Origin: Paucibacter_B soli
GTDB taxonomy: Bacteria > Pseudomonadota > Gammaproteobacteria > Burkholderiales > Burkholderiaceae_C
DNA: 64,000 nt
Direction of reading: 5' to 3'
Assembly (NCBI RefSeq): GCF_037482845.1
Contig: NZ_JBBHJW010000013.1
Location: 72,998-136,997 of the forward strand
Position numbers and translations under genes: made by a program. The notes beneath the pieces were generated by a model. It was not told the DNA's origin. It saw nothing but the letters and a program-made list of their open reading frames with translations, and searched no databases. Shown here piece after piece: positions 27,024-34,940 of this stretch (position 1 is its first letter; every line of letters begins with the position of its first letter).

Positions 27024-27884
27024 ATGAAGCAATTGGGCATAGGCTGGCGCCAGCCGCATTACGCGCAACTGCTGGACTTGCGGCCGGCGTTGGGTTTCAT
27101 CGAGGTCCACTCGGAGAACTTCTTCGCCGCCGGCGGCGCCAGCCGCCAGTTGCTACGCGATGCGCGCGCCAGCTATGCGCTGAGCCTGCATGGCGTGGGC
27201 CTGTCGCTGGGCTCGGCCTGCGGGCTGGATGCCTGGCATCTGGAGCGCCTGGCCGAGCTGGTGGCGGAGTTGCAGCCGCTGCGCGTGTCCGACCACGCCA
27301 GCTTTGCCCGCGTGCCATTGCTGCAGGGGGCCGCCGAGGTCTCGCATGGCAACGACCTGCTGCCGATTGCCTTCAACGAGGCCAGCCTGGCGCTGATGCT
27401 GCGCCATGTGGACCAGGTGCAGCAGCGCCTGGGGCGCCAACTGCTGGTGGAGAACATCAGCGCCTACCTGGGCTGGCAGGGCGACACCCTGGCCGAACCC
27501 GAGTTCTTCAACGAGCTGACGCGGCGCAGCGGCTGCGGCCTGCTGCTGGACGTCAACAACCTGGTGGTGAACGCGCTCAACGAAGGTGACACGGAGGCGC
27601 AGGCCGCCGTGCGCGCCGCGGCCTGGGTGGATGCGATCAGCCCCGGCTCGGTGGGCGAGATCCACCTGGCCGGCTATGCGCGCACGCCGGCGCTGGTGAT
27701 CGACGACCATGGCAGCCGCGTGCATGCGCCGGTCTGGCAGGTCTACCGGCATGCGCTGCGACGCCTCGGGCCCGTGCCCAGCCTGATCGAGTGGGACACC
27801 GATGTGCCCGAGCTGGCGGTGCTGCTGGACGAGGCCTCCAAGGCCCAGACCTGCATCGACGCCCTGTGCGCGGTGGAGGCCTGA
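27024..27884 (+). CDS. bufB: MNIO-family enzyme BufB (DUF692)
   Basis: A 286-residue TIM-barrel enzyme of the multinuclear non-heme iron oxidase family. Conserved residues for the iron cluster are visible in order: FIEVHSENFF near 25-34, SLHGVGLSLG near 54-63, VSDHASF near 91-97, LLVENISAYL near 139-148, LLLDVNNLVV near 173-182, GEIHLAGYA near 212-220, DDHGSRVHAPVW near 228-239 and EWDTDVPE. It oxidises cysteines of the precursor peptide, and it works with the DUF2063 partner encoded next. The start ATG lies 5 bp after bufA1. Confidence 0.92.
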   Translation: MKQLGIGWRQPHYAQLLDLRPALGFIEVHSENFFAAGGASRQLLRDARASYALSLHGVGLSLGSACGLDAWHLERLAELVAELQPLRVSDHASFARVPLLQGAAEVSHGNDLLPIAFNEASLALMLRHVDQVQQRLGRQLLVENISAYLGWQGDTLAEPEFFNELTRRSGCGLLLDVNNLVVNALNEGDTEAQAAVRAAAWVDAISPGSVGEIHLAGYARTPALVIDDHGSRVHAPVWQVYRHALRRLGPVPSLIEWDTDVPELAVLLDEASKAQTCIDALCAVEA

Positions 27885-27887
27885 GCC

Positions 27888-28586
27888 ATGAGCGCGACCG
27901 AGCTAGCGCGCCAGCGTCAGCTGATCCAGGCCGTGCTTGGCGGCCCTGCCGAGGGGCCCTGGCGCGCACCTGCCGGCGTGCAGGGCGGGGCGGCGCGCGG
28001 CCTGCTGGCCTACCGCCTGAATGCAGCGGCCTTGGCCGAGCGCGCCTTGGCTGCGGTATTCGCCCAGCTGCGCGAGGCCATGGGGGATGCCGAGTTTGCC
28101 GCCATGGCCTGGGCCTTCTGGCGCTGGCGGCCGCCGCGGCGTGGCGATATGGGCGAATGGGGCTCCGATCTGCATGAGTTCCTGGCCGAGCAGCCCGAGA
28201 TGGAAGCCGCCTGGCTGGGTTTGAGCCGCCTGGAATGGGCCATGCACGAGGCCGAGCGCGCGCCCGATGCCAGCCTGGACGCCGACAGCCTGCTGCGGCT
28301 TGGCGACACCGAGCCCGGCCTGCTGCGCCTGCGCATGCGGCCAGGCCTGCGGCTGCTGCCCGCCGATAGCCAGGGTCAGGTCTTGCTGGTATGGCGCCAG
28401 GGCTGGCGCGCCCGGGTCGAGCCGCTGGGCGCGGCCCAGGCCCTGCTGATGGCGCGGCTGCTGGCTGGCGCCGATCTGCAATCCGCACTGGATGCCTGCC
28501 TGGCGGCGCATCCGGACTTCGATTTTTCGGCCTGGCTTCAGCAGGCCTTGCTGCAGCAACAGCTGTGGCGCGTGGAACTGCTATGA
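27888..28586 (+). CDS. bufC: Bufferin MNIO partner protein BufC (DUF2063)
   Basis: A 232-residue protein with a DUF2063 N-terminal domain: RGLLAYRLNAAALAERAL near 37-54, AMAWAFWRWRPPRRGDMGEW near 71-90 and LHEFLAEQPE, then a more variable C-terminal domain with beta and helical parts (LLVWRQGWRARVEPLG). Proteins of this family bind the precursor peptide and bring it to the DUF692 enzyme. It starts 3 bp after bufB and overlaps the DoxX gene by 4 bp. Arg/Leu richness fits a peptide-binding scaffold, but no catalytic residues are expected. Confidence 0.88.
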   Translation: MSATELARQRQLIQAVLGGPAEGPWRAPAGVQGGAARGLLAYRLNAAALAERALAAVFAQLREAMGDAEFAAMAWAFWRWRPPRRGDMGEWGSDLHEFLAEQPEMEAAWLGLSRLEWAMHEAERAPDASLDADSLLRLGDTEPGLLRLRMRPGLRLLPADSQGQVLLVWRQGWRARVEPLGAAQALLMARLLAGADLQSALDACLAAHPDFDFSAWLQQALLQQQLWRVELL

Positions 28587-29071
28587 AACTCAGACCTTTT
28601 GTAAAAACGGCCTGGCTGAGCCTGAGCGACCCCGGCGCGGACGATGGCGCGCGCCTGCCCGCCAGCTTGCGCGTCCTGCTGCAGCAGGTACAGGCGCTGG
28701 CACAACTGGGCGCCAGGCTTTATGTGGCCCAGGTGTTCTGGCTTTCGGGCCTGACCAAGCTGCGCGACTGGGGCACGACGTTGGCGCTGTTCCAGGACGA
28801 ATACCATGTGCCCCTGCTGCCGCCCGAGCTGGCCGCCTACCTGGGCACCGGCGGCGAGCTGTGCCTGCCGGTGCTGCTGGTGCTGGGTCTGGGCGGCCGC
28901 TTCGCGGCCCTGGGCCTGAGCGTGATGAATGTGATGGCGGTGCTGAGCCTGGAGGAGATCGCGCCGGCCGCGCTGGCCGGCCACCAGCTCTGGGGCGCGC
29001 TGCTGATCGCGCTGGCGCTGTGGGGGCCGGGGCGCTGGTCGGTGGATGCTTGGCTCGCCCGACGCCGCTGA
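28583..29071 (+). CDS. DoxX-family membrane protein of the bufferin operon
   Basis: A 162-residue protein with four predicted membrane helices (about 42-58, 80-96, 100-117, 125-145) and the DoxX-type segment YVAQVFWLSGLTKLRDWGTTLALFQ split over residues 45-70. It overlaps bufC (ATGA) and closes the operon. DoxX proteins accompany many bufferin/DUF692 operons, as in the gold- and copper-induced gig genes; the role may be redox or membrane quinone-related, but is not established. Convergent tolA ends 4 bp away, so no separate terminator region exists. Confidence 0.88.
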   Translation: MKLRPFVKTAWLSLSDPGADDGARLPASLRVLLQQVQALAQLGARLYVAQVFWLSGLTKLRDWGTTLALFQDEYHVPLLPPELAAYLGTGGELCLPVLLVLGLGGRFAALGLSVMNVMAVLSLEEIAPAALAGHQLWGALLIALALWGPGRWSVDAWLARRR

Positions 29072-29074
29072 GAC

Positions 29075-29983
29075 CTATTCGCGTGGTTGGAAGCTGATCA
29101 CCAGCAGCGATGGCACGCGGCCATCCACATCGCGCGGCAGGGTCTCGGTCTTGTCGATCGCGCGCAGCACGGCCTTGTCCCATTCGGCATCGCCGCTGGG
29201 CTTGATGATCTTGCGGCCGATGATGCTGCCGTCGGGGGCCACGCGCACTTCCACCTCGGCGACCGGGTTGCCGCTGGGCATGTCCGAGTAAATGATGTTG
29301 GGCCGGATGCGCGCCTTGATGCGGCCGCCGTAGCTGGCCGAGGGGCCCGAGCTTTGCAGCGCGCTGCCGGTGGCAGCGGGCCCGCCCGAGGCACCGGCCA
29401 TGCCCTGGATGCGGCGCAGATTCTCCTGGCGCAGCGCCTCACGCTTGGCCTCGGCCTGCTTGGCTTCCTTCGCTTCCTTGGCCTCTTTGGCGTCCCTGGC
29501 CGCCGCCTCGGCCTGGCGCTGCTTCATGGCCAGTTCTTCCTTCCTGGCCTGCTCCTTCTTGGCGGCCAGTTCCTTGGCCTTGCGCTCGGCTGCTTCCAAC
29601 TCGGCCAGGCGCTTTTGTTCGAGGTCCTTCTTCTTTTTCTCGGCCTTGGCGATGGCGATCTGGGCATCGCGCTGCGCCTGCAGCTCGCGCGGGTCGGGCT
29701 CGGCGGGTTTGGGTTCTGGCCTAGGCTGAGGCTTGGGCGCTGGCGGCTCCTCGGGCGGCAGCTGCTCGCGCGGGGCGGCGGCCTGGGGCACGGCGGCCCA
29801 GAGCTCGGCCTCGTAGCTGGGCAGGGTCTGGGTGCGCCAGTGCACGCCGGCGCTCAGGGCCAGCACCAACACCAGGTGGGCGGCCACCGCAAAGGCGAAA
29901 CCGCGGCCCAGGCCCGGCGCCTGTGGCGGACGCAGCGGGTCGCGGTCGAGATGATGGTGAAAGCGTGAGGCCAGGGCGCTCAT
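29075..29983 (-). CDS. tolA: Tol-Pal system protein TolA (TonB-type C-terminus)
   Basis: A 302-residue inner-membrane protein. An N-terminal cytoplasmic tail is followed by one membrane helix near 29-47 (FAFAVAAHLVLVLALSAG), a Pro/Glu-rich stretch (about 72-98), a long Lys/Glu/Ala helix (about 100-195, with a KEAKEAKEAK repeat) and a TonB-like C-terminal domain (about 215-302: IKARIRPNIIYSD, VRVAPDGSIIGRKIIKPSG). TolA spans the periplasm, driven by TolQ/TolR, to keep the outer membrane tied to the cell envelope during division. It lies 24 bp after tolR. Without tolB and pal in view, those partners must be elsewhere or beyond. Confidence 0.92.
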   Translation of the reverse strand: MSALASRFHHHLDRDPLRPPQAPGLGRGFAFAVAAHLVLVLALSAGVHWRTQTLPSYEAELWAAVPQAAAPREQLPPEEPPAPKPQPRPEPKPAEPDPRELQAQRDAQIAIAKAEKKKKDLEQKRLAELEAAERKAKELAAKKEQARKEELAMKQRQAEAAARDAKEAKEAKEAKQAEAKREALRQENLRRIQGMAGASGGPAATGSALQSSGPSASYGGRIKARIRPNIIYSDMPSGNPVAEVEVRVAPDGSIIGRKIIKPSGDAEWDKAVLRAIDKTETLPRDVDGRVPSLLVISFQPRE

Positions 29984-30007
29984 GGCGGCTGCGTGGTCGT
30001 GGCGGCT

Positions 30008-30448
30008 TCAGTTGGCGCCGGCGGCCGGGCCGTTGCGCACCGCCAGGCCCACGCGCGCGATGCCCGCGCCCTGCAGCACGTCCATGGCCTTCACCACCGC
30101 CTCGTACTTGACGTTGCGGTCGGCCGAGATCACCACCGGGGTGTTGGCGTCGCTGCCCTGGGCGGTCTTGACGCGCTCGGCCAGCTGCTTGAGCTGCAGC
30201 GGCTGCGGCTCTTCCTTGTCGAGCTTGAGCTTGAGTTTTTCATCGGCGCCCACGATCACATGGATCACATGCTCGGGCTGCTGGCGGCTCTTGCCAACCG
30301 AGGGCAGGTCCACCAGGCCGGTGGTGATCAGCGGCGCGCTCACCATGAAGATGATGAGCAGCACCAGCATCACGTCGATGAAGGGCACCATATTGATTTC
30401 ATTGATGGTGCGGCGGCGTCCGCGGCCGCGCGAGGCGATGGCTGCCAT
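30008..30448 (-). CDS. tolR: Tol-Pal proton-channel protein TolR
   Basis: A 146-residue ExbD/TolR protein; the start MAAIASRG at 30446-30448 gives the usual length. It has an N-terminal cytoplasmic segment RRRTINEINMVPFIDVMLVL with the conserved Asp in the single membrane helix (about 18-40), then a periplasmic domain (VVISADRNVKYEAVVKAMDVLQGAGIARVGLAV). With TolQ it forms the proton-driven motor that powers TolA. It is 19 bp after tolQ. Confidence 0.94.
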   Translation of the reverse strand: MAAIASRGRGRRRTINEINMVPFIDVMLVLLIIFMVSAPLITTGLVDLPSVGKSRQQPEHVIHVIVGADEKLKLKLDKEEPQPLQLKQLAERVKTAQGSDANTPVVISADRNVKYEAVVKAMDVLQGAGIARVGLAVRNGPAAGAN

Positions 30449-30467
30449 GCTTGCGTGCTCCGGCGCC

Positions 30468-31181
30468 TCAGCGCGTATTGTCCCGTTGGCCCTGCTGGCC
30501 GGCGGGGGCCGGCTGGCTGGCGTTGCGCTGCAGGATGTTGGAGAACTCCTCGATGAAGGTCTCCAGCGTGATGGCGCTGCGGTCGATCTGGCGCGCAAAG
30601 CGGTTGTAGGCCAGCACCGCGGGAATGGCGGCGAACAGGCCGATCGCGGTGGCCACCAGGGCCTCGGCAATGCCGGGCGCCACGGTGGCGAGCGTGACCT
30701 GCTGCAGGTTGGACAGACCCACGAAGGCGTGCATGATGCCCCAGATGGTGCCGAACAGGCCCACATAGGGCGAGACCGAACCCACCGAGGCAAGGAAGGA
30801 GAGATTGCTCTCCATCGCATCGAGCTCGCGCTGGAAGCTGGCACGCATGGCGCGGCGCGCGCCGTCGAGCAGGGCGGTGGGCTCGACCACGCGGCGCTCG
30901 CGCAGCTTGAGGAATTCGCGCATGCCGGAGGCGAAGATGCGCTCCAGCGGCGCACCAACGGTCTTGCTGGCAACGCTGCTGTAGAGCTCGTTGAGGTTCT
31001 TGCCCGACCAGAACTCGGTCTCGAAGGCCTCGTTGCTGGCCTTCACCCGGCCCAGCGAGAGCAGCTTGCTGAAGATCACGCTCCAGCTCGCCAGCGAGAC
31101 CAGCAGGAGCGCGGCGATCACCAGTTGCACCACCAGGCTGGCGTGGGCAATCAGGCTGAAGATGGACAGGTCTTGGTTCAT
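30468..31181 (-). CDS. tolQ: Tol-Pal proton-channel protein TolQ
   Basis: A 237-residue MotA/TolQ/ExbB protein, start MNQDLSIF at 31179-31181. Three membrane helices are visible: about 15-37 (VVQLVIAALLLVSLASWSV), 135-155 (ASVGSVSPYVGLFGTIWGIM) and 168-190 (GIAEALVATAIGLFAAIPAV). The GLFGTIWGIMHAF motif is a TolQ hallmark. It supplies the proton path with TolR. It lies 17 bp downstream of ybgC in the standard order ybgC-tolQ-tolR-tolA. Confidence 0.95.
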   Translation of the reverse strand: MNQDLSIFSLIAHASLVVQLVIAALLLVSLASWSVIFSKLLSLGRVKASNEAFETEFWSGKNLNELYSSVASKTVGAPLERIFASGMREFLKLRERRVVEPTALLDGARRAMRASFQRELDAMESNLSFLASVGSVSPYVGLFGTIWGIMHAFVGLSNLQQVTLATVAPGIAEALVATAIGLFAAIPAVLAYNRFARQIDRSAITLETFIEEFSNILQRNASQPAPAGQQGQRDNTR

Positions 31182-31198
31182 GTCTGCAGAAGAATCGG

Positions 31199-31618
31199 TC
31201 AGGGCGCAGGCGTGATGGCGATGGCCTGCAGGATGGCAGCGGGTATGCGGCTGGGTTTGAAATCGGCCGCGCCCACGCAGCCGATGCGGATCTCGCTCTC
31301 GGCCAGCAGGGTCTGGCCGCGCCAGGCCTGCTGCACCAGCTCCATGCTGGCGCGGCCCAGCTTGATCGGCTTCACGGTGACGCGCAACTGATCGTCCAGG
31401 CGTGCCGGGCTGAGGTAGCGCACGCTGGTGGCGCCCACCACGAAGAGCGCGCCCAGCTCGGTGCGCAGGCGCTCCTGCTCGAAGCCCAGGCCGCGCAGCC
31501 ATTCGGTGCGGGCGCGCTCGAAAAACTTCAGGTAGTTGGCATAGAACACCACGCCGCCAGCGTCGGTGTCTTCCCAATAGACCCGCAGCTGGAGCTCGAA
31601 GGCGCTGCCGCTATTCAT
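31199..31618 (-). CDS. ybgC: Acyl-CoA thioesterase YbgC (Tol-Pal associated)
   Basis: A 139-residue hotdog-fold 4-hydroxybenzoyl-CoA-type thioesterase. The active-site signature YWEDTDAGGVVFYANYLKFFERARTEWL is read over residues 14-41, with the catalytic Asp near 17. The family hydrolyses short acyl-CoA and is coded with the Tol genes. The start overlaps the aminotransferase stop as ATGA. Confidence 0.92.
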   Translation of the reverse strand: MNSGSAFELQLRVYWEDTDAGGVVFYANYLKFFERARTEWLRGLGFEQERLRTELGALFVVGATSVRYLSPARLDDQLRVTVKPIKLGRASMELVQQAWRGQTLLAESEIRIGCVGAADFKPSRIPAAILQAIAITPAP

Positions 31619-32805
31619 GCGCGTGCCTGCAGATAGGCGCGCATGCGCTGCAGGGCCTCGCGCAGCTCGTCCTGGCTGCTGGCGAACGAGAGCCGCATAT
31701 AGCGCTCGCCAAAGGCCGGGCCGAAATCGCGCCCGGGCGTCAGTGCCACATGGCAGGCGCGCATCAGCTCGAAGCAGAAGTCCCAGCTGCTGTTCGAATA
31801 GGCCGAGACATCGGCCCAGGCGTAGAAGGCGCCGTCGGGCAGCACCGGCACTGGCAGGCCCATGGCCTCGAGCGCCGGCACCACCAGATCGCGGCGCGCG
31901 CGCAGCTCGGCACGGCGGCGCTCGTACTCGGCCATCGAGTCGGCCTCGAAGCAGGCCAGCGCCGCATGCTGGGCCGGCGCGCTGGCGCAGATGAAGAGGT
32001 TCTGGGCCAGCTTCTCGACCGGCGCCACCAGCGCCGGCGGCAGCACCAGCCAGCCCAGGCGCCAGCCGGTCATGCCGAAGTATTTGGAGAAGCTGTTCAC
32101 CGAGATCAGGTCCTCGCCCAGGGCGAGCACGCTATGGCCGAAGCGCTCGTCGTAGGACAGGCCGAGGTAGATCTCGTCGACGATGCTGATGCCGCCGCGT
32201 GCGCGCACCGCCGCGACGATGGCGCGCAACTCGTCGGGGTCGATCGAGGTGCCGGTGGGGTTGCTGGGCGAGGCCAGCAGCACGCCGCGGCTGTGCGCGG
32301 TCCAGGCCGCCTCGATCTGCGCCGCGCTGGGCTGGAAGCGCTGCGCCGGCCCGGCCGGCAGCAGCACGGCGCTGGCGTCGGCGGCGGCCACGAAATGGCG
32401 GTTGCAGGGGTAGCAGGGGTCGGGCATCAGCACCTCGTCGCCGGCCTCGAACAGGGCCAGGCAGGCGAGTTGCAGGGCCGCCGAGGCGCCCGCGGTGATG
32501 ACGATGCGCTCGGCCGCGACGGCCAGGCCGAAATGCTGCGCATACCAGCGCGACAGCGCCTCGCGCAGCGCCGGCAGGCCGGTGGCCGGCGTGTACTGGG
32601 TGCGGCCCTGCGCGATGCAGGCCTGCGCGGCCGCTTGCACAGCAGGGGCCGCAGCAAAGTCGGGCTCGCCGATGTTCAGGTAAATCATGCGCCGGCCGCC
32701 CTGGGCCGGGTCGCAGGCCGGGCTGCGCGCGATCTCCGCGGCGGCCTTGGCGCACTCCATCACGTAAAAGGGCTCGATATGGTCGAGCCGCCTGGCCAGC
32801 TTCAT
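31615..32805 (-). CDS. Class I pyridoxal-phosphate aminotransferase
   Basis: A 396-residue fold-type I enzyme, start MKLARRLDHIEPFYV at 32803-32805. Motifs: YTPATGLPALREALSRWY near 72-89, ITAGASAALQLACLALFE near 101-118, the Asn/Pro loop SPSNPTGTSI near 174-183, DEIYLGLSYDE near 207-217, PLP Lys in SFSKYFGMTGWRLGWLV near 237, and Arg in the late MRLSFASSQDEL that binds the substrate carboxylate. It is related to aspartate/aromatic or alanine/valine aminotransferases; the substrate cannot be told. It sits between nusB and ybgC, a common Burkholderiales order. Confidence 0.9.
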   Translation of the reverse strand: MKLARRLDHIEPFYVMECAKAAAEIARSPACDPAQGGRRMIYLNIGEPDFAAAPAVQAAAQACIAQGRTQYTPATGLPALREALSRWYAQHFGLAVAAERIVITAGASAALQLACLALFEAGDEVLMPDPCYPCNRHFVAAADASAVLLPAGPAQRFQPSAAQIEAAWTAHSRGVLLASPSNPTGTSIDPDELRAIVAAVRARGGISIVDEIYLGLSYDERFGHSVLALGEDLISVNSFSKYFGMTGWRLGWLVLPPALVAPVEKLAQNLFICASAPAQHAALACFEADSMAEYERRRAELRARRDLVVPALEAMGLPVPVLPDGAFYAWADVSAYSNSSWDFCFELMRACHVALTPGRDFGPAFGERYMRLSFASSQDELREALQRMRAYLQARA

Positions 32806-32825
32806 GCCTTGTCTCGGGAGGGGCT

Positions 32826-33323
32826 TCAGCTGCGCTTGCGGGCGGCCTCGACCTCGCGCGGGCGCAGGTCGACGGCGGCGCGGTCCAGCACGGCGTTCAC
32901 ATATTTGTGGCCGTCGGTGCCGCCGAAGGACTTGGCCAGTTCCACCGCCTCGTTCACCGCCACCTTGTAGGGCACGTCCATGCAATGCTTGAGCTCGTAG
33001 GCGCCGATCATCAGCACCGCATGCTCGATGGGCGAGAGTTCGGTGGTCTTGCGATCCACATGGCGCGAGAGCACCGCGTCGAGGTCGGCGGCCTCCAGCA
33101 CGCAGCCATGCAGCAGGGCGTCGAAATGCGCCGTGTCGCTCTTGCCAAAGCCTTCCTGTTCGCGGGTGTGGGCGTCGATCGAGCCGGCGTCCTCACCGGT
33201 GAGCAGCCATTGGTAGAGGCCTTGCAGGGCCAGCTCGCGCGCGCGGCGGCGCGCCGATTTTGGCGCCGCGCGTTTGGCCGCTGGCTTGGCCGCGGGCTTC
33301 TTGTTTTCGTTCGCTTCGCTCAC
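32826..33323 (-). CDS. nusB: Transcription antitermination protein NusB
   Basis: A 165-residue RNA-binding helical protein with a Lys/Pro/Ala-rich tail at residues 1-22. The NusB core starts ARELALQGLYQWLLTG near 28-43; later HFDALLHGCV, LSPIEHAVLMIGAYELKH and VAVNEAVELAKSFGGTDGHKYVNAVLDR are typical. NusB with NusE binds boxA RNA to keep rRNA transcription going. It overlaps ribH by 4 bp, in the common ribH-nusB arrangement. Confidence 0.96.
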   Translation of the reverse strand: MSEANENKKPAAKPAAKRAAPKSARRRARELALQGLYQWLLTGEDAGSIDAHTREQEGFGKSDTAHFDALLHGCVLEAADLDAVLSRHVDRKTTELSPIEHAVLMIGAYELKHCMDVPYKVAVNEAVELAKSFGGTDGHKYVNAVLDRAAVDLRPREVEAARKRS

Positions 33324-33784
33324 TGCAGTTCTTTCATCAAATTGGCCATCTCGACCGCCACACGGGCGGCGTCTCGGCCTTTTTCCTCGGTGCGTGCCCA
33401 GGCTTGTGCTTCGTTTTCGACCGTCAGCACCGCATTCGCGATCGGGATGCTGCGGTCCAGCGAGACGCGCGTCACGCCGGCGCCGCTTTCATTGGCCACC
33501 AACTCGAAGTGGTAGGTCTCGCCGCGGATGATGCAGCCCAGCGCCACCAGCGCGTCGTAATGCTCGCTGTCGGCCATGGCTTGCAGGGCGATAGAGACCT
33601 CCAGCGCACCCGGCACGCTGATATGGCGGATATGGCGCTCGGGCACGCCCAGGGCCAGCAGCTCCTGGGTGCAGGCCTCGGCCAGCGCGCTGGTGATCTT
33701 GTCGTTGAAGCGCGCCTGCACCAGGCCGATGCGCAGGTTCTGGCCGTCCAGCGAGGCGCTCTGGCCCTTGTCTGATCCTTGCAT
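33320..33784 (-). CDS. ribH: 6,7-dimethyl-8-ribityllumazine synthase RibH
   Basis: A 154-residue lumazine synthase; start MQGSDKG at 33782-33784. Motifs: IGLVQARFNDKI near 19-30, VPGALEVSIALQAM near 57-70, ALGCIIRGETYHFELV near 79-94 with the catalytic His, and ESGAGVTRVSLDRSIPIANAVLTVENEAQA. It condenses the ribB product with the ribD-line pyrimidine to the direct precursor of riboflavin. It ends at the start of nusB. Confidence 0.96.
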   Translation of the reverse strand: MQGSDKGQSASLDGQNLRIGLVQARFNDKITSALAEACTQELLALGVPERHIRHISVPGALEVSIALQAMADSEHYDALVALGCIIRGETYHFELVANESGAGVTRVSLDRSIPIANAVLTVENEAQAWARTEEKGRDAARVAVEMANLMKELQ

Positions 33785-33797
33785 GGTGTCTGCTTCC

Positions 33798-34895
33798 TCA
33801 GCTTGGCTGGCCGGCGGCCACAAAGCCGGTGACCTCGAGACCATAACCCGTCATGCTGGGCATGCGGCGCGGGCTGCCCAGCAGCTTCATCTTGTGCACG
33901 CCCAGCTCGCGCAGGATCTGTGCGCCCACGCCATAGGTGCGCAGATCCATGCTGCTGGCCGCGGGCGCGCTGGCCTCGGGCTGCAGGCGGCCCAGCAGGG
34001 CCTCGGTGTCCTCGCCGGCGTTGAGCAGCAGGGCGGCGCCGCGACCCTCGGCCTGGATCTGCGCGAGTGCCTGGGGCAGGGGCCAGGAATGGCTGCAGGG
34101 GCCGATGTCCAGCAGGTCCAGCGCCGAGAAGGGCTCGTGCACGCGCACGGTGACCTCTTCGCCGGGCTGCCAGCTGCCCAGCGTGAGGGCCAGGTGCAGG
34201 GCACCGGTGCGGTCGCGGAACACCTGGCAGTCAAAGTCGCCCTGCGGCGTGCGCATGCTGCGCGTGGCCACACGCTGCACCAGCGATTCGTTGCGGCTGC
34301 GGTATTCGATCAGGTCGGCGATGGTGCCGATCTTCAGGCCATGCTCCTGGGCGAAGATCTCCAGGTCCGGCAGGCGCGCCATGGTGCCGTCGTCCTTCAT
34401 GATCTCGCAGATCACCGCGGCGGGCGTGAGCCCGGCCATCTGCGAGAGATCGCAACCCGCCTCGGTATGGCCGGCGCGCATCAGCACGCCACCGTCCTGG
34501 GCCTGCAGCGGGAAGATATGGCCGGGCTGCACCAGGTCGCGGGCCTCGGCGCCGCGCGCCACCGCGGCCTGCACGGTGCGGGCGCGGTCGGCCGCCGAGA
34601 TGCCGGTGGTGACGCCGGTGGCGGCCTCGATCGAAACCGTGAAGGCGGTGCCATGTTTGGTACCGTTGCGCGTGGCCATGGGCGGCAGCTGCAGGCGCTC
34701 GCAGCGCTCGCGCGTGAGCGTCAGGCAGATCAGGCCGCGGCCATACTTGGCCATGAAGTTGATGGCCTCGGGGGTGACATGTTCGGCCGCGAGCACAAGG
34801 TCACCCTCGTTTTCGCGGTCTTCTTCGTCAACCAGGATGACCATGCGGCCGGCCGCCAGTTCGGCCACCAGCTCGGGAATAGGGGATATCGGCAT
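33798..34895 (-). CDS. ribB: 3,4-dihydroxy-2-butanone-4-phosphate synthase with a degenerate GTP cyclohydrolase II half
   Basis: The 365-residue product (start MPISPIPEL; MAPMPIS three codons earlier is possible) has a full RibB domain: DEEDRENEGDLVLAAEHVTPE near 24-44, FMAKYGRGLICLTL, HGTAFTVSIEAATGVTTGISA near 81-101 and the HTEAGCDLSQMAGL loop. The second half (about 205-365) looks like RibA but lacks the zinc Cys triad (CLTGD...RCDCG) and the GQEGRGIG loop; its matching stretch reads VRVHEPFSALDLLDIG. Only RYGVGAQIL- and GYGLE-type ends remain (TYGVGAQILRELGV). Such RibBX proteins keep only RibB activity, so a real GTP cyclohydrolase II must be elsewhere. Confidence 0.9.
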   Translation of the reverse strand: MPISPIPELVAELAAGRMVILVDEEDRENEGDLVLAAEHVTPEAINFMAKYGRGLICLTLTRERCERLQLPPMATRNGTKHGTAFTVSIEAATGVTTGISAADRARTVQAAVARGAEARDLVQPGHIFPLQAQDGGVLMRAGHTEAGCDLSQMAGLTPAAVICEIMKDDGTMARLPDLEIFAQEHGLKIGTIADLIEYRSRNESLVQRVATRSMRTPQGDFDCQVFRDRTGALHLALTLGSWQPGEEVTVRVHEPFSALDLLDIGPCSHSWPLPQALAQIQAEGRGAALLLNAGEDTEALLGRLQPEASAPAASSMDLRTYGVGAQILRELGVHKMKLLGSPRRMPSMTGYGLEVTGFVAAGQPS

Positions 34896-34940
34896 GGGCG
34901 CCATTGTAGGCGGCCCGGGACGCTGCCGAAGAGCGCAGGC

